Assembly (NCBI RefSeq): GCF_014836495.1 | Contig: NZ_JACSQT010000002.1 | Coordinates: 124,001 to 188,000 of the forward strand | DNA from: Cytobacillus stercorigallinarum | GTDB lineage: Bacteria; Bacillota; Bacilli; Bacillales; Cytobacillaceae | Direction: 5' to 3' | DNA: 64,000 nt | Shown: one piece after another, positions 8,787 to 17,707 of the stretch | Numbering within the stretch: position 1 is the stretch's first letter | Layout: each line of letters opens with the position of its first letter | The notes under the pieces: model-generated | What the model saw: only the letters and a program-made list of their open reading frames with translations | What the model was told of the DNA's origin: nothing | Database searches by the model: none | Translations under genes and position numbers: made by a program

Positions 8787-11700
8787 ATGAGAAAAAGACG
8801 TTTGACAAGTAAGGCAAGAAGAAAAAAAAACTATGTAAGAGCAGGCTTAAGTATATTTATTATTGCTATATTGATAACATCTATGAACATACAAAACTTC
8901 TTCACAATTCATTCTGTAAATGCTTCTAATGGTTTACTACTTGAGGTAGAAGAGAAAAAAATTGAACTTCACGAAACTTTCAAAATAACGGTATCAACTA
9001 CTATTGAGGAAACCAATTCAAAAGCAGTAGTCATTCAACTTCATATTCCCGGTGGATTAAAATATGCACTCGATCAAACAAAACAATCATTAGAAAATAT
9101 AACCAATCCACCTAAGATTGAATATGACTCTTCTACCAATTTGATTAATATTACATATGATAATTCTCAAATGGGTAGTCAATTATTAGATTTATATTTA
9201 CTAGCTGAGGATGTGGGACAATTTCCTATAGTTGCTAGTAAAGATGGTCAAACTACTCATATAGTTAATATCAATGTTGAAGAAAGTCAAATTTCTGAAG
9301 AAGAGTATGAAAAAAGCAACCAAGAATCCGGAGCAGATAATGACACTGTTGAAGAAAACCAAGATGTTAAAGTCAGTGAAGTTGTAGATGAAGATACAGA
9401 AAGTGAGCAAGAAATTATACCGGAAAATGACACTGTTGAAGAAAGTCAAGGTGTTACAGTAGATAAAGATGTAGGAAGCAAACCAAATACAGAAAATGAA
9501 GGTGATTATGCTAAAGAAAATTTTAGAATAGAAAACAACAAAGAAGCGGATTATGATCATTTTAATTCTGTAAGCAATTTAGACGTTATAGACCTAGTTG
9601 CTAATGAAATAGATGTGAACACTTGGAATGAATTTGTTAACGCAGTGAGAAATCCAGCAATCAACAAAATTAATATTATGGAAAATTTGGATGCATCCAC
9701 AGAAACATCTGCTAATAGAACTAGATTATCTACTTATCAGGTAAGAAGGGATTTAGAAATTAACGGAAATGGTAACAAAGTGAATTTTGACTACTCTTCT
9801 ATTTACCTCGGTAATCCTACTAGTGGAGAGGGAAATTTCCATATGCATGATATCACATTAGCTCAAAGATATGCAGGAGCGTATGCAGAGGACATTGTAG
9901 GTTCTAGATTAGTTGGGAGTTACACTGGTAAGTGGAAGTATAAGTTTGGAAATATTATAGCTGAACCTACAGTGCAAAGACTTGCAAGAGCTCAGTATGC
10001 TGAAGTAACCGTATATGGTGAAATGAATATAAATACACGTGCTGAAAATTTTTATTTAGGTAGTTTTATTATGGAAGAGGGGACCACATATAAAGGAAAT
10101 GTTAATTATTATAATTTTTCTATTATGTGGTTTAATCTTGCAGCTAGAGAAGGTGATACTGGAGCTTCTCGAGAATTTACAATTGGTCAAAATTGCGCCG
10201 TTCAACTTACTCAATCACAAACTTCTGGAACCACCTATCCTGCGATATATCATCATTATGATAGTATCACTGTAGGAGAGGATTCTAAACTAGATATTAA
10301 TATGCCTGGTTATGCAGTAGCCTTTAGTCGTGATAATTCAATTTTTACAGTTAAATCTGGAGCATACGTGAATCTAACAAGTAAATCAAATGGGTCTGTA
10401 ATAAACTTTAGGTCAATCGTAAACACTCCCGATAATAGCAAGTTTATTGTTGAGGAAAATGCAGAGCTTTATGTTATTGGTAATAGTTCAACAGGATTAA
10501 TAAATATGGATGAAGGCTCAGGGCATTCATTTATTCTTAATGAACCAGCTTCTTATGATATAAGAAATGCAGGTACAGGTACTAATTCGACTGCAGTAAG
10601 AATGGGAGATGATACAACCTTTCAAATCAGCGATTCCGATATAGATTTATGGAAGAAAAAATCAGAATTACTTGGACCATCAGATTTTAACTATGTAAAA
10701 GTCAGCGACTTCTTAATTGAGGCAACTAGATATAATAATATGACAGTTACTTCAACAAATGAAACTATCATGGTTGATTTTAGTTCAACCCAAGATTTTA
10801 GAAGAATATCGGGATTAAACAGCCTACCAGATATCATCTATGAAAAGGTACATACAGATGCGGATTATACACTTCAAGCACGAGTGAAAATAGGAGAAGT
10901 ACCTGATGGTAAAGGTTTGGATGAAAATGGAAACGTAAACTATATTCCGGTATATGCTTCGGAAAAACAGGCATATGTTGATCTTATAGACACATTTGGT
11001 GATACACATAAATTATATACGAATCGTGAAGGGTATGTTGAATATACAGATACGAAATTTAATTTAGCAGGAGAAAAAATTTCAGCGATGGCGACAAGGG
11101 GGCCCTGGATTCAGGGACAACCTAAAACAACTGAGGTAATGGATGTTACACCTCCCAATCCAGCTAATGTTGATTTGGAAGTAATAGATGAAAAAACAAA
11201 CAAAATCATAGGAACTGCAGATGAAATTGGTTCGACGGTGATAGTTGAAATAGATGGTGAACCTATAAAGGATACTCAGGGCAACCTGATTACTGCCAGA
11301 GTGAATGAAAAGGGTAACTGGTCATTTGAAATACCGGATAACTTATTGCCCTTACAAGTTGGATCTAATCTCCAAATTATATTAAACGATAATAGTGGGC
11401 TTTTAGATGTAGAAGGGTTAATTAATCCTCCAACAAATAACCCAATGGGAAATCAAAACCCAAATACGAGCATAAGTTATAAAGATGCTATTTTTAAAGC
11501 TGGACCCATTTTTAAGATTGTTGAATATTCAGGTAGTTTATCATTGGTTGCTCCAAATATAATTTCATTTGGAAGTCAATTAGAAATTTCCCCGAATGAT
11601 CAGTTATATGAAGTTGTTTCTTTAAATGAAAAGCTAGGTGTAATAGATACTCGAAAAGAAAAATCATCATGGAAATTATCAAGTTCACTAGTAGAACCTC

Positions 11701-11954
11701 TTTATAATCAAGAACGTGATTCAACCTTACCGATTGTATATATAAAAGATGGAGTAGTTACTGAACTGAATAATTTTTCGACAACCATTTTTGAGCATTT
11801 AAATACTGATGATGAACCATTCTATATTTCTGATTTGTGGAATGGTAAATTTGAAAATGGTCTATATGTACAAGCCCAATCTGGCGAAGCGAGAATTGGA
11901 AAATATGAAGCAGTGATTAAATGGACCTTAGAAGATACTCCATCAAATCAATAG
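8787..11954 (+). CDS. Large secreted adhesin: pectate-lyase-like fold with C-terminal WxL domain (CscC-like)
   Basis: A secreted protein of about 1,055 residues. A very basic N terminus is followed by a signal-type hydrophobic helix ending ...VNASNG. Next come a beta-rich domain (to about residue 160), a Glu/Asp-rich linker holding two copies of a NDTVEE(N/S)QxV repeat, and a long right-handed beta-helix-like region (about 275-690) beginning TWNEFVNAVRN, as in pectate-lyase-like adhesive domains. A bacterial Ig-like domain (TPPNPANVDLEVID...) and a terminal WxL module follow, with SSWKLSSSL and KWTLEDTP as its two W-x-L motifs. WxL domains attach proteins non-covalently to peptidoglycan. GTG at 8772 is an alternative start. 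It leads a five- or six-gene surface operon. Confidence 0.8.
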   Translation: MRKRRLTSKARRKKNYVRAGLSIFIIAILITSMNIQNFFTIHSVNASNGLLLEVEEKKIELHETFKITVSTTIEETNSKAVVIQLHIPGGLKYALDQTKQSLENITNPPKIEYDSSTNLINITYDNSQMGSQLLDLYLLAEDVGQFPIVASKDGQTTHIVNINVEESQISEEEYEKSNQESGADNDTVEENQDVKVSEVVDEDTESEQEIIPENDTVEESQGVTVDKDVGSKPNTENEGDYAKENFRIENNKEADYDHFNSVSNLDVIDLVANEIDVNTWNEFVNAVRNPAINKINIMENLDASTETSANRTRLSTYQVRRDLEINGNGNKVNFDYSSIYLGNPTSGEGNFHMHDITLAQRYAGAYAEDIVGSRLVGSYTGKWKYKFGNIIAEPTVQRLARAQYAEVTVYGEMNINTRAENFYLGSFIMEEGTTYKGNVNYYNFSIMWFNLAAREGDTGASREFTIGQNCAVQLTQSQTSGTTYPAIYHHYDSITVGEDSKLDINMPGYAVAFSRDNSIFTVKSGAYVNLTSKSNGSVINFRSIVNTPDNSKFIVEENAELYVIGNSSTGLINMDEGSGHSFILNEPASYDIRNAGTGTNSTAVRMGDDTTFQISDSDIDLWKKKSELLGPSDFNYVKVSDFLIEATRYNNMTVTSTNETIMVDFSSTQDFRRISGLNSLPDIIYEKVHTDADYTLQARVKIGEVPDGKGLDENGNVNYIPVYASEKQAYVDLIDTFGDTHKLYTNREGYVEYTDTKFNLAGEKISAMATRGPWIQGQPKTTEVMDVTPPNPANVDLEVIDEKTNKIIGTADEIGSTVIVEIDGEPIKDTQGNLITARVNEKGNWSFEIPDNLLPLQVGSNLQIILNDNSGLLDVEGLINPPTNNPMGNQNPNTSISYKDAIFKAGPIFKIVEYSGSLSLVAPNIISFGSQLEISPNDQLYEVVSLNEKLGVIDTRKEKSSWKLSSSLVEPLYNQERDSTLPIVYIKDGVVTELNNFSTTIFEHLNTDDEPFYISDLWNGKFENGLYVQAQSGEARIGKYEAVIKWTLEDTPSNQ

Positions 11955-11973
11955 AAGTAAGGGTGAATTCTAA

Positions 11974-12288
11974 TTGAAGAAACAAATTATTATTCTTAGT
12001 ATACTCATAAGTTTACTCATTTTTTTACCCACTCTCTCAAATGCTGAAAGTAATGGTGAATATAACTCAAAATCAAGAGTTGGCTTTTATGGTGAATATA
12101 TTTATGAACATGATAAAAATCCTTCACCTGAAACATCGGGGTTAGAAAAGCATAGTAGTCCGTCTACACTAAAAGAGTTTAATCGATTACCACAGACAGG
12201 TGAACAAACAGGATTTTTACATGTTTTATTTGGTTTTTGCATAATCTCATTAGCAATTCTTCTATTAAGAATGAATTATAGTCAATAG
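11974..12288 (+). CDS. Small LPXTG cell-wall-anchored protein (CscD-like)
   Basis: A 104-residue protein with a signal peptide (KKQIIILSILISLLIFLPTLSNA), a short polar stretch, and a classical sorting signal: LPQTGE, a hydrophobic helix, and a short tail. A TTG start at 11974 follows AAGGGTG. Small LPXTG proteins of this kind are a standard part of the csc (cell-surface complex) clusters described in lactobacilli and related Gram-positives, beside WxL and DUF916 genes. The sortase encoded at the end of this operon is the likely anchoring enzyme. Confidence 0.85.
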   Translation: MKKQIIILSILISLLIFLPTLSNAESNGEYNSKSRVGFYGEYIYEHDKNPSPETSGLEKHSSPSTLKEFNRLPQTGEQTGFLHVLFGFCIISLAILLLRMNYSQ

Positions 12289-12316
12289 ATAAAATAAACA
12301 GAGAAGGAAGTATATT

Positions 12317-13081
12317 ATGAAAAAATCTATTAAAGTACTATCAAGTACAGCCTTAGCGTCAGTTCTTTTAATCGGAGGGGCACTTTCTGCAGTTGCGGAT
12401 GGTGCTGAGTATGAATCAATAGGTACAGTAAAATTTAAACCTTATACAGGAATAACAGAGCCAGTTGACCCTAATAATCCAGACGAGGAAGTAAAACCAG
12501 AAAATCCAGATGGATCTGATCCAAACGCAGGTACGAATGGGCCACTTAGCATAGACTTTGCCTCAAGCATACACTTTGGTGAAAATGAAATTTCAAACAT
12601 AGACCAAACATATTATGCTGATCCACAAAAAATTAACATCACTGACACTGAGGGAAATGTAACACAAGAATTACGCTCAAATTATGTCCAAATTTCCGAT
12701 AACCGTGGTAGTAATGCTGGATGGACATTAAAAGTTAAACAAGAAGGTCAATTTACAAATGATAATACCCTAAATGCCACATTAACTGGGGCACAAATTT
12801 CCATGATTGATGGGAACGCATTTACAAATATGACTAACGTAACAGCTCCAGTTACAACTGATATTATATTAGATCCAAATGGTGCAGAATCATTAGTAAT
12901 GACAGCTACATACAAAGCAGGAGCGGGAAAATGGCTAGATGTGTTTGGTCAAGTTGAAGAGGTGAATGGTGAACTGAAAAATACAGCAATTACCCTTTCA
13001 ATTCCCGGTAGTACACCAAAAGATGCTGTTGAATACAGTACAAAATTAACTTGGATTTTAACTGATTCACCTACAAATTAA
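12317..13081 (+). CDS. WxL-domain surface protein 1 (CscB-like)
   Basis: A 254-residue secreted protein. The signal peptide (MKKSIKVLSSTALASVLLIGG...ALSAVADG) is followed by a Pro/Asp/Glu-rich spacer (VDPNNPDEEVKPENPDG), then a WxL domain: LSIDFASSIHFG, the first motif GWTLKVKQE and the second LTWILTDSP at the very C terminus. This is the standard short WxL architecture, binding peptidoglycan non-covalently. The RBS is AGAAGGAAG. It is the first of two tandem paralogues; the next gene shares signal peptide, spacer and domain. Confidence 0.9.
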   Translation: MKKSIKVLSSTALASVLLIGGALSAVADGAEYESIGTVKFKPYTGITEPVDPNNPDEEVKPENPDGSDPNAGTNGPLSIDFASSIHFGENEISNIDQTYYADPQKINITDTEGNVTQELRSNYVQISDNRGSNAGWTLKVKQEGQFTNDNTLNATLTGAQISMIDGNAFTNMTNVTAPVTTDIILDPNGAESLVMTATYKAGAGKWLDVFGQVEEVNGELKNTAITLSIPGSTPKDAVEYSTKLTWILTDSPTN

Positions 13082-13127
13082 TTTTAAGAATTATTTATTT
13101 ATAGAATTATATAGGAGGATAAATATC

Positions 13128-13868
13128 ATGAAAAAACCTTTGAAAATAGTAACAAGTATAGCGTTCACATCTACCTTATTAATAGGAGGATCTCTAATAG
13201 CATCAGCTGATGGGGGAGAGTACGATACAACAGGTACAATCAGTTTTACACCATATACCGGTATAACAGATCCTATTGATCCAGATAATCCTGATGAAAA
13301 AGTAGAACCAAAAAATCCAGATGGAACCGATCCAATCCCAGGAACTACCGGACCATTAAGTATTGACTTTGCGTCATCTTTTGATTTTGGCGAACAAGCG
13401 ATTACCTCTGAAGACCAGACCTATTTTGCTACTCCACAAACTATATTAATTGATGGAATAGAGGAAGAAAGAGCAAACTATGTACAGGTGAGTGATAACA
13501 GGGGGCTTGAGACAGGATGGACTCTACAAGTAAGGCAAGAAGAGCAATTTAAAACAGAAGAAGCTGAAGAATTGACTGGAGCAGCTATTTTAATTTCAAA
13601 TGTTAATGTTCAAACTTCATCTGCTTCCTCTCTTCCAAGTACTGTCTCAAGTGAAATAGACTTAACAGCAGGTGTATTATCTGATGTAATGTCTGCTGAA
13701 GCAGGTGAAGGAGCCGGTACATATGTGGCTCGCTTTGGTGGAGATGCAGGGGACGAAAATATATCAACTAGTGTATCACTAACTGTTCCTGGTAGCACAA
13801 CTAAATACGCTAAGGAATATTCCACAAATCTTACTTGGGTCTTAACAGATGCACCTGGAAATAGCTAA
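13128..13868 (+). CDS. WxL-domain surface protein 2 (CscB-like)
   Basis: A 246-residue paralogue of the preceding gene, with the same signal peptide type, spacer (IDPDNPDEKVEPKNPDG) and WxL domain (GWTLQVRQE and LTWVLTDAP). The middle differs, being richer in Ser, Ala and Gly. It starts with ATG at 13128 after a strong AGGAGG. Tandem short WxL proteins usually sit in one complex with the DUF916 protein encoded next. A stem-loop follows the stop. Confidence 0.9.
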   Translation: MKKPLKIVTSIAFTSTLLIGGSLIASADGGEYDTTGTISFTPYTGITDPIDPDNPDEKVEPKNPDGTDPIPGTTGPLSIDFASSFDFGEQAITSEDQTYFATPQTILIDGIEEERANYVQVSDNRGLETGWTLQVRQEEQFKTEEAEELTGAAILISNVNVQTSSASSLPSTVSSEIDLTAGVLSDVMSAEAGEGAGTYVARFGGDAGDENISTSVSLTVPGSTTKYAKEYSTNLTWVLTDAPGNS

Positions 13869-13899
13869 TAAATTGTGATGTAAATACTAGAATGTAATA

Positions 13900-13939
13900 A
13901 AAAGTAATACATCATTTAAACTTTTGATGTATTACTTTT
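13900..13939 (+). terminator. Stem-loop between the WxL genes and the DUF916 gene
   Basis: A 15-bp perfect inverted repeat, AAAAGTAATACATCA (13900-13914) and TGATGTATTACTTTT (13925-13939), with a 10-base loop. It sits only 16 bases before the DUF916 start codon, so it probably acts as a partial terminator or mRNA-processing/stability element that sets WxL proteins above the downstream genes. Confidence 0.65.
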
Positions 13940-13955
13940 AATGGAGGTCTGTAAA

Positions 13956-14996
13956 ATGAGAAGACAACGTATGACATTCATCCTTTTATTATCCATGTCT
14001 ATTCTTTTAATTGATTTCTCTCTTAATGACCCATGGAAAATAACAGCATCAGAATTTAATTTCGCAGTTGAGACAGAGATACCTGAGAATCAAATTAATA
14101 AAGACAAAACGTATTTTGATTTAATGATGGATCCTGGAAGTAAACAAGACTTAATTATTAATTTGAGAAATGATACTGATTCAGATGTGAAAATTCATCC
14201 CATTATCCAAAGTGCTACGACAAACATAAATGGAGTAGTTGAATATGGGTTAAATGATATTGAAAAAGATCCAACTCTAAAATATAAAATGGATGACATA
14301 GTAAAAGTAGAAAATGAAATTATAATTCCTGCAAATGGAACCTATGAATTAAAGTTAACGGTAGAAATGCCTAAAGAAGAATTTGATGGAATTCTAGCAG
14401 GAGGAATAACGCTTCAAGAAGTAGTAGAGGAAACCAATACAACAAATAAGAATAATAAAGGCATGTCTATAAAGAATAATTTTGCCTATGTAATTGCTAT
14501 CCTTTTAAGAGAAAATAATAATGACATTTCACCTAAACTAAAACTAAATGATGTATTTCCTGATCAAGTAAATTCTAGAAACGTTATTATGGCAAATATC
14601 CAAAATATAAAATCCATCTATATAAATAAAATGGCTATAAAAGCTACAATTACAGAAAAAGGGAAAGCAGAAGTATTATACGAAGCAAACAAAGAAAACC
14701 TGCAAATGGCACCAAACACAAACTTTAACTTTCCGATTGCGCTAAATGGGGAAAGGTTAGCAGCGGGTGATTATATTTTAGATATAACAGTTCAATCCAA
14801 TGGGGAAAAATGGCACTGGAAAAGGGAATTTAAGATTGATGGAGAAACTGCTAAAAAACTAAACGAAAGTGATGTTACTATTCAAAATGATTTTACATGG
14901 TTATATGTTTTATGCGGTGCTCTTATTCTATTATCTACCTTGATTATATTGATTGTATTTTTAAAAAGAAAGAAGAATAAAGTGATAAGGAAATGA
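13956..14996 (+). CDS. DUF916/DUF3324 WxL-interacting membrane protein (CscA-like)
   Basis: A 346-residue protein with an N-terminal signal helix, a DUF916 (peptidoglycan-binding) domain starting at FNFAVETEIPENQ with the typical YFDLMMDPGSKQDLIINLRN, a DUF3324 domain in the second half, and a C-terminal transmembrane helix followed by KRKKNK. This is the usual membrane-anchored partner of WxL proteins. ATG at 13956 fits the GGAGGT at 13943-13948; the in-frame ATG at 13941 overlaps that site. The stop is six bases before the likely ATG of the sortase gene, suggesting translational coupling. Confidence 0.9.
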   Translation: MRRQRMTFILLLSMSILLIDFSLNDPWKITASEFNFAVETEIPENQINKDKTYFDLMMDPGSKQDLIINLRNDTDSDVKIHPIIQSATTNINGVVEYGLNDIEKDPTLKYKMDDIVKVENEIIIPANGTYELKLTVEMPKEEFDGILAGGITLQEVVEETNTTNKNNKGMSIKNNFAYVIAILLRENNNDISPKLKLNDVFPDQVNSRNVIMANIQNIKSIYINKMAIKATITEKGKAEVLYEANKENLQMAPNTNFNFPIALNGERLAAGDYILDITVQSNGEKWHWKREFKIDGETAKKLNESDVTIQNDFTWLYVLCGALILLSTLIILIVFLKRKKNKVIRK

Positions 14997-15002
14997 AATT
15001 GA

Positions 15003-15843
15003 ATGGGCAAATTATTAGAAAGAAGTTCGAGTGAAATTATAAAAAAAAAAGCCAATTGATATAATCATTTATAATTTATTGGTTTTTCTTTTTCTAGTAG
15101 GTTTGATTTTAATAATTTCACCTTGGATTAAAGATGAAATTATTAAAATTGAGATAAAAAAATACCAATTAGAAAATTTTTCTCATGAAGAACTAAAGAA
15201 AAATTATGAAAGAAGAAAAGAGCTTAATACAAATTCAAGTATAGGAACACCAGATTTTTTAAAAGTTATAAAAAATATTTCATCAGTCAATCGAGAGAAT
15301 GTTTTAGGCGCTATTATAATAGAAGAGCTAGACCTATCTTTACCTATTATTCATGGTACGACTACAGAAAACCTTTTAGTTGGTGCAACAACAGTTTTGA
15401 ACGAACAGAAAATGGGGGAAGGTAATTATGTATTAGCAGGGCATCATATGAGGGATGATACCCTTTTATTCAGTCCTTTACTAAAAGCAAAAGAAGGAAT
15501 GGAAATAAATATTACCGATAAAAAAGATGTCTTCACATATAAAGTAACTGATATTAAATTAGTTCATGAAACAAATCTGAACGTTTTAAATTCAACTGAA
15601 GTGCCTACCTTAACATTATTAACATGTGATGTATATAATATGAAAACTCAAAAGAGAATAGTAATAGTTGCAGAATTAGTTAAGAGGCTAGACTATAAAA
15701 TATTTGATACAACTTTTCATGATGGAGAAAAAATAATAAAACCAACTTATTCTTTTAAAGATTTCCTATGGTTAGGATTTATAATAATTAGTTGTATGTG
15801 TTTATTATTAATCTTTACTAAAGAGGACAAATATAAGAGATAA
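15003..15843 (+). CDS. Class A-type sortase, start region frameshifted at an A10 tract
   Basis: A sortase with all catalytic residues: LAGHH (His), TLLTCD (Cys) and KRIVIVAEL (Arg). It has an N-terminal membrane helix and a second hydrophobic helix at the C terminus (LWLGFIIISCMCLLLIF), which is more usual for class C enzymes. The ATG at 15003, behind AAGGA, reads MGKLLERSSSEIIKKK and then stops at 15057. The remaining frame, open from 15043, begins KKKPIDIIIYNLL. The two join exactly if the A10 run at 15041-15050 had nine bases, giving 279 residues. As it stands, initiation would need TTG at 15079 or slippage. It probably anchors the LPQTG protein of this operon. Confidence 0.8.
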
Positions 15844-16313
15844 TTTCTTTTCATAATTTGTAGATACAAAATAAAACTAATGTTGTCTAAAAACCTAAAA
15901 CTCAATGCGAGTAAAATAGGTTATTACTACCAGTTTAAAAGGTTTATCATTATTAGTGGGTTAATGTATTAATTGATAAAATTCCCTTGTAATAAATCAT
16001 TTAAATAGTATTCAAATTTTTTAAATAGAAAATGAACATTTCAAAGGTGGTCATTTTTAATAATACGTCTAAAATGTATGTATGTTTAGTGATAATATTT
16101 TCATCTAATTGTTTTAATAATATCAAAACTTAATAGTTACTTTAGTTTGTTAGAAGATATTCTAAATAATGAAAACTGCTGTGAATTAAAAATTGAAAGT
16201 TAAACATTTGATAGGTACTTTGGTCATTTTTGTTTAATATTAATGCCAAAGTTAACACACACTCCCTATTTATTTTTATAGGAAATGAGTGTAATTTTTT
16301 TAAAAAAAATTCT
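15844..16313. other. AT-rich spacer between sortase gene and IS element
   Basis: About 470 bases with no gene. Apart from the stem-loop at 16259-16292 I see nothing recognisable in it. Before the IS inserted, this DNA was the downstream flank of the ger operon. Confidence 0.5.
16259..16300 (+). terminator. Candidate terminator near the IS left end
   Basis: ACACTCCCTAT (16259-16269) pairs with ATAGG (16278-16282) and GAGTGT (16287-16292), with a four-base bulge, followed by AATTTTTTTT. It fits termination of the surface operon, though it lies 415 bases after the sortase stop. It may also have closed the oppositely oriented ger operon before the IS inserted. Confidence 0.5.
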
Positions 16314-16321
16314 GGTTAATC
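16314..16321. repeat. Left 8-bp target-site duplication of the IS66 element
   Basis: GGTTAATC directly abuts the left terminal repeat GTAAGCCCG and is repeated exactly at 17700-17707. Eight-base duplications are characteristic of IS66-family insertion. Confidence 0.9.
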
Positions 16322-16405
16322 GTAAGCCCGTATTCAAACAACGCATATAAAAGTAGCAGCACCTCCGGTACTATTAACTTATCAATTTAAGGAGGTGCTT
16401 TTCAT

Positions 16406-16599
16406 ATGCCACAACAAAAACTTACAATTGTCCCCGTTTCATTACATCCTAAAAACGATATTACGGCTGCAACAATTCCAGCGCACTTTCCTCAAATCCT
16501 ACTTGTACGATCAAAACGGGCAACACTGAAATCTCCTTCTTTAACGGCATCGATGAGCGCAGCATTCAAACAGTTATGAGGGAGTTGAAAATTCCGTGA
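16406..16599 (+). pseudogene. IS66 tnpA (orf1) remnant
   Basis: ATG at 16406, behind GGAGGTG, opens a frame that begins like an IS66 Orf1 and then shifts. The C-terminal end is found in another frame as IKTGNTEISFFNGIDERS, then IQTVMRELKIP and TGA at 16597. A deletion plus a frame change therefore joins the two ends. The stop overlaps the GTG of tnpB, as in intact IS66 elements. Confidence 0.75.
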
Positions 16600-17602
16600 A
16601 ACACGATTATACAAGCGTAAAAAACATTTACATCATATGCGGTAAAACAGATATGAGAAAAGGCATTGATGGATTAGCCACACTGATTCAAGATTCTTTT
16701 GAATTGGATCCATATGGTGATTCCATTTTCTTATTTGCAGGGTGGAGTAAGGATTGTTATAAATGTTTGTATTTCGACGGTGATGGCTTCCCCATGCTCT
16801 ATAAACGTTTGGATAACGGTAAACTCCAATGGCCCAAAGATGAAAAGGAAGTAAGCAATCTTTCACAACAGGAGCTACGCTGGCTCCTTGAAGGGTTATC
16901 AATCCAGCAAGCCAAAGGCGATTCAATTCAAAAGGTACAAATTAAGCGTGGTAAAGCACAACAGCCTCCTATTCAACGCAGCATGGCAAGTCCTAGCGTA
17001 CTTGCCAAAGTCATCTATGATAAATTAGAAGGCGTTGCCTTCGCGAATTGTTGGGCACATGTTCGTCGTTATTGGCTTAAAGCGGACAGTAAGAATGGGC
17101 AAATTGGTGTGAGCTATTGTGACGATTTATATCGACTCGAAAGGAAATTTAAACATTTGTCTCCGAGTAAGCGAAGAAAAAAACGTCAAAAATACTCAAA
17201 GCCAATAGTAGATCAATTCCTTGAATGGGTTGAAAAGTCACCATTCTACGGTAAAAATGCGTTAGCGAAAGTAGCTGAATACACATTGAACAGGGCAAAT
17301 GGACTCAAAGCATTCCTGAATGATGGACGTATTGAAATTGATAATAATCCAGCTGAAAACGCCATCCGTCCCAACGTTTTAGGAAGAAAAAATTGCCTAT
17401 TTAGTGTTAGTGAAGCCGGAGCAAAAGCAAATGCCATATGTTAGAGTATTGCAGAAACTGCCAAAAGTAACGGCGTTGATTTCTACGAATACTTAAAGAA
17501 ATTTCTGACGGATCTACCGAATTTGGGAATCCATCAGAACCCTAAATTCTAGATCAGTACATGCCCTGGTCAAAATTGATTCAGGAGGAATGTAGAAAAT
17601 AA
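16596..17602 (+). pseudogene. IS66 tnpB fused in frame to a gutted tnpC transposase
   Basis: An open frame of 282 codons (16596-17444, GTG start). The first ~110 residues are TnpB (IYIICGKTDMRKGIDGLA, LRWLLEGLSI). They run directly into TnpC pieces: IQRSMASPSVLAKVIYDK, then after a missing block LEGVAFANCWAHVRRYW, and finally IEIDNNPAENAIRPNVLGRK, which holds the catalytic Glu. The segment with both catalytic Asp residues is absent. A TAG at 17442 interrupts the expected ...AIC-L-SIAETAK; the tail continues as FYEYLKKFLTDLPNLGIHQ and, after another frame change, LDQYMPWSK to TAA at 17600. The transposase is inactive. Confidence 0.85.
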
Positions 17603-17699
17603 ATGAAATAAGCCGTAATTCAATTAAAAAAAATTGAATTTATGGCTCTTTGTGATGCGTACCGGAAAGTACGCTTATTTTTATCTAATTCGGGCTTAC

Positions 17700-17707
17700 G
17701 GTTAATC
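17700..17707. repeat. Right 8-bp target-site duplication; contains the gerC stop
   Basis: GGTTAATC identical to 16314-16321. On the minus strand it reads GATTAACC, comprising the last codon and TAA of the Ger(x)C gene, so insertion left that gene intact but cut it from its original downstream DNA. Confidence 0.9.

Larger units (their letters stand above)
16322..17699 (+). mobile_element. IS66-family insertion sequence, internally deleted
   Basis: A 1,378-bp element with imperfect terminal inverted repeats: left GTAAGCCCGTATT, right (reverse) GTAAGCCCGAATT. It is flanked by a perfect 8-bp duplication (GGTTAATC). Full-length IS66 relatives are about 2-2.7 kb with tnpA, tnpB and tnpC; here tnpA is reduced to a remnant, tnpB is nearly whole, and tnpC has lost most of its catalytic region. 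The element cannot transpose by itself, yet its ends and duplication are intact, so it may have moved using a transposase supplied elsewhere. Confidence 0.93.

Noticed and set aside
8510-13510. Possible RTP Ter sites (TATGTAC-containing words near 8515, 11870 and 13490)
   Set aside because: Only the TATGTAC core is shared with the Ter consensus I remember; the flanking ACTAA and AAAT parts are absent, and two lie inside coding sequence.
15844-16313. Small RNA or gene between the sortase and the IS element
   Set aside because: No frame with a ribosome site and no promoter-terminator pair of suitable spacing could be seen.
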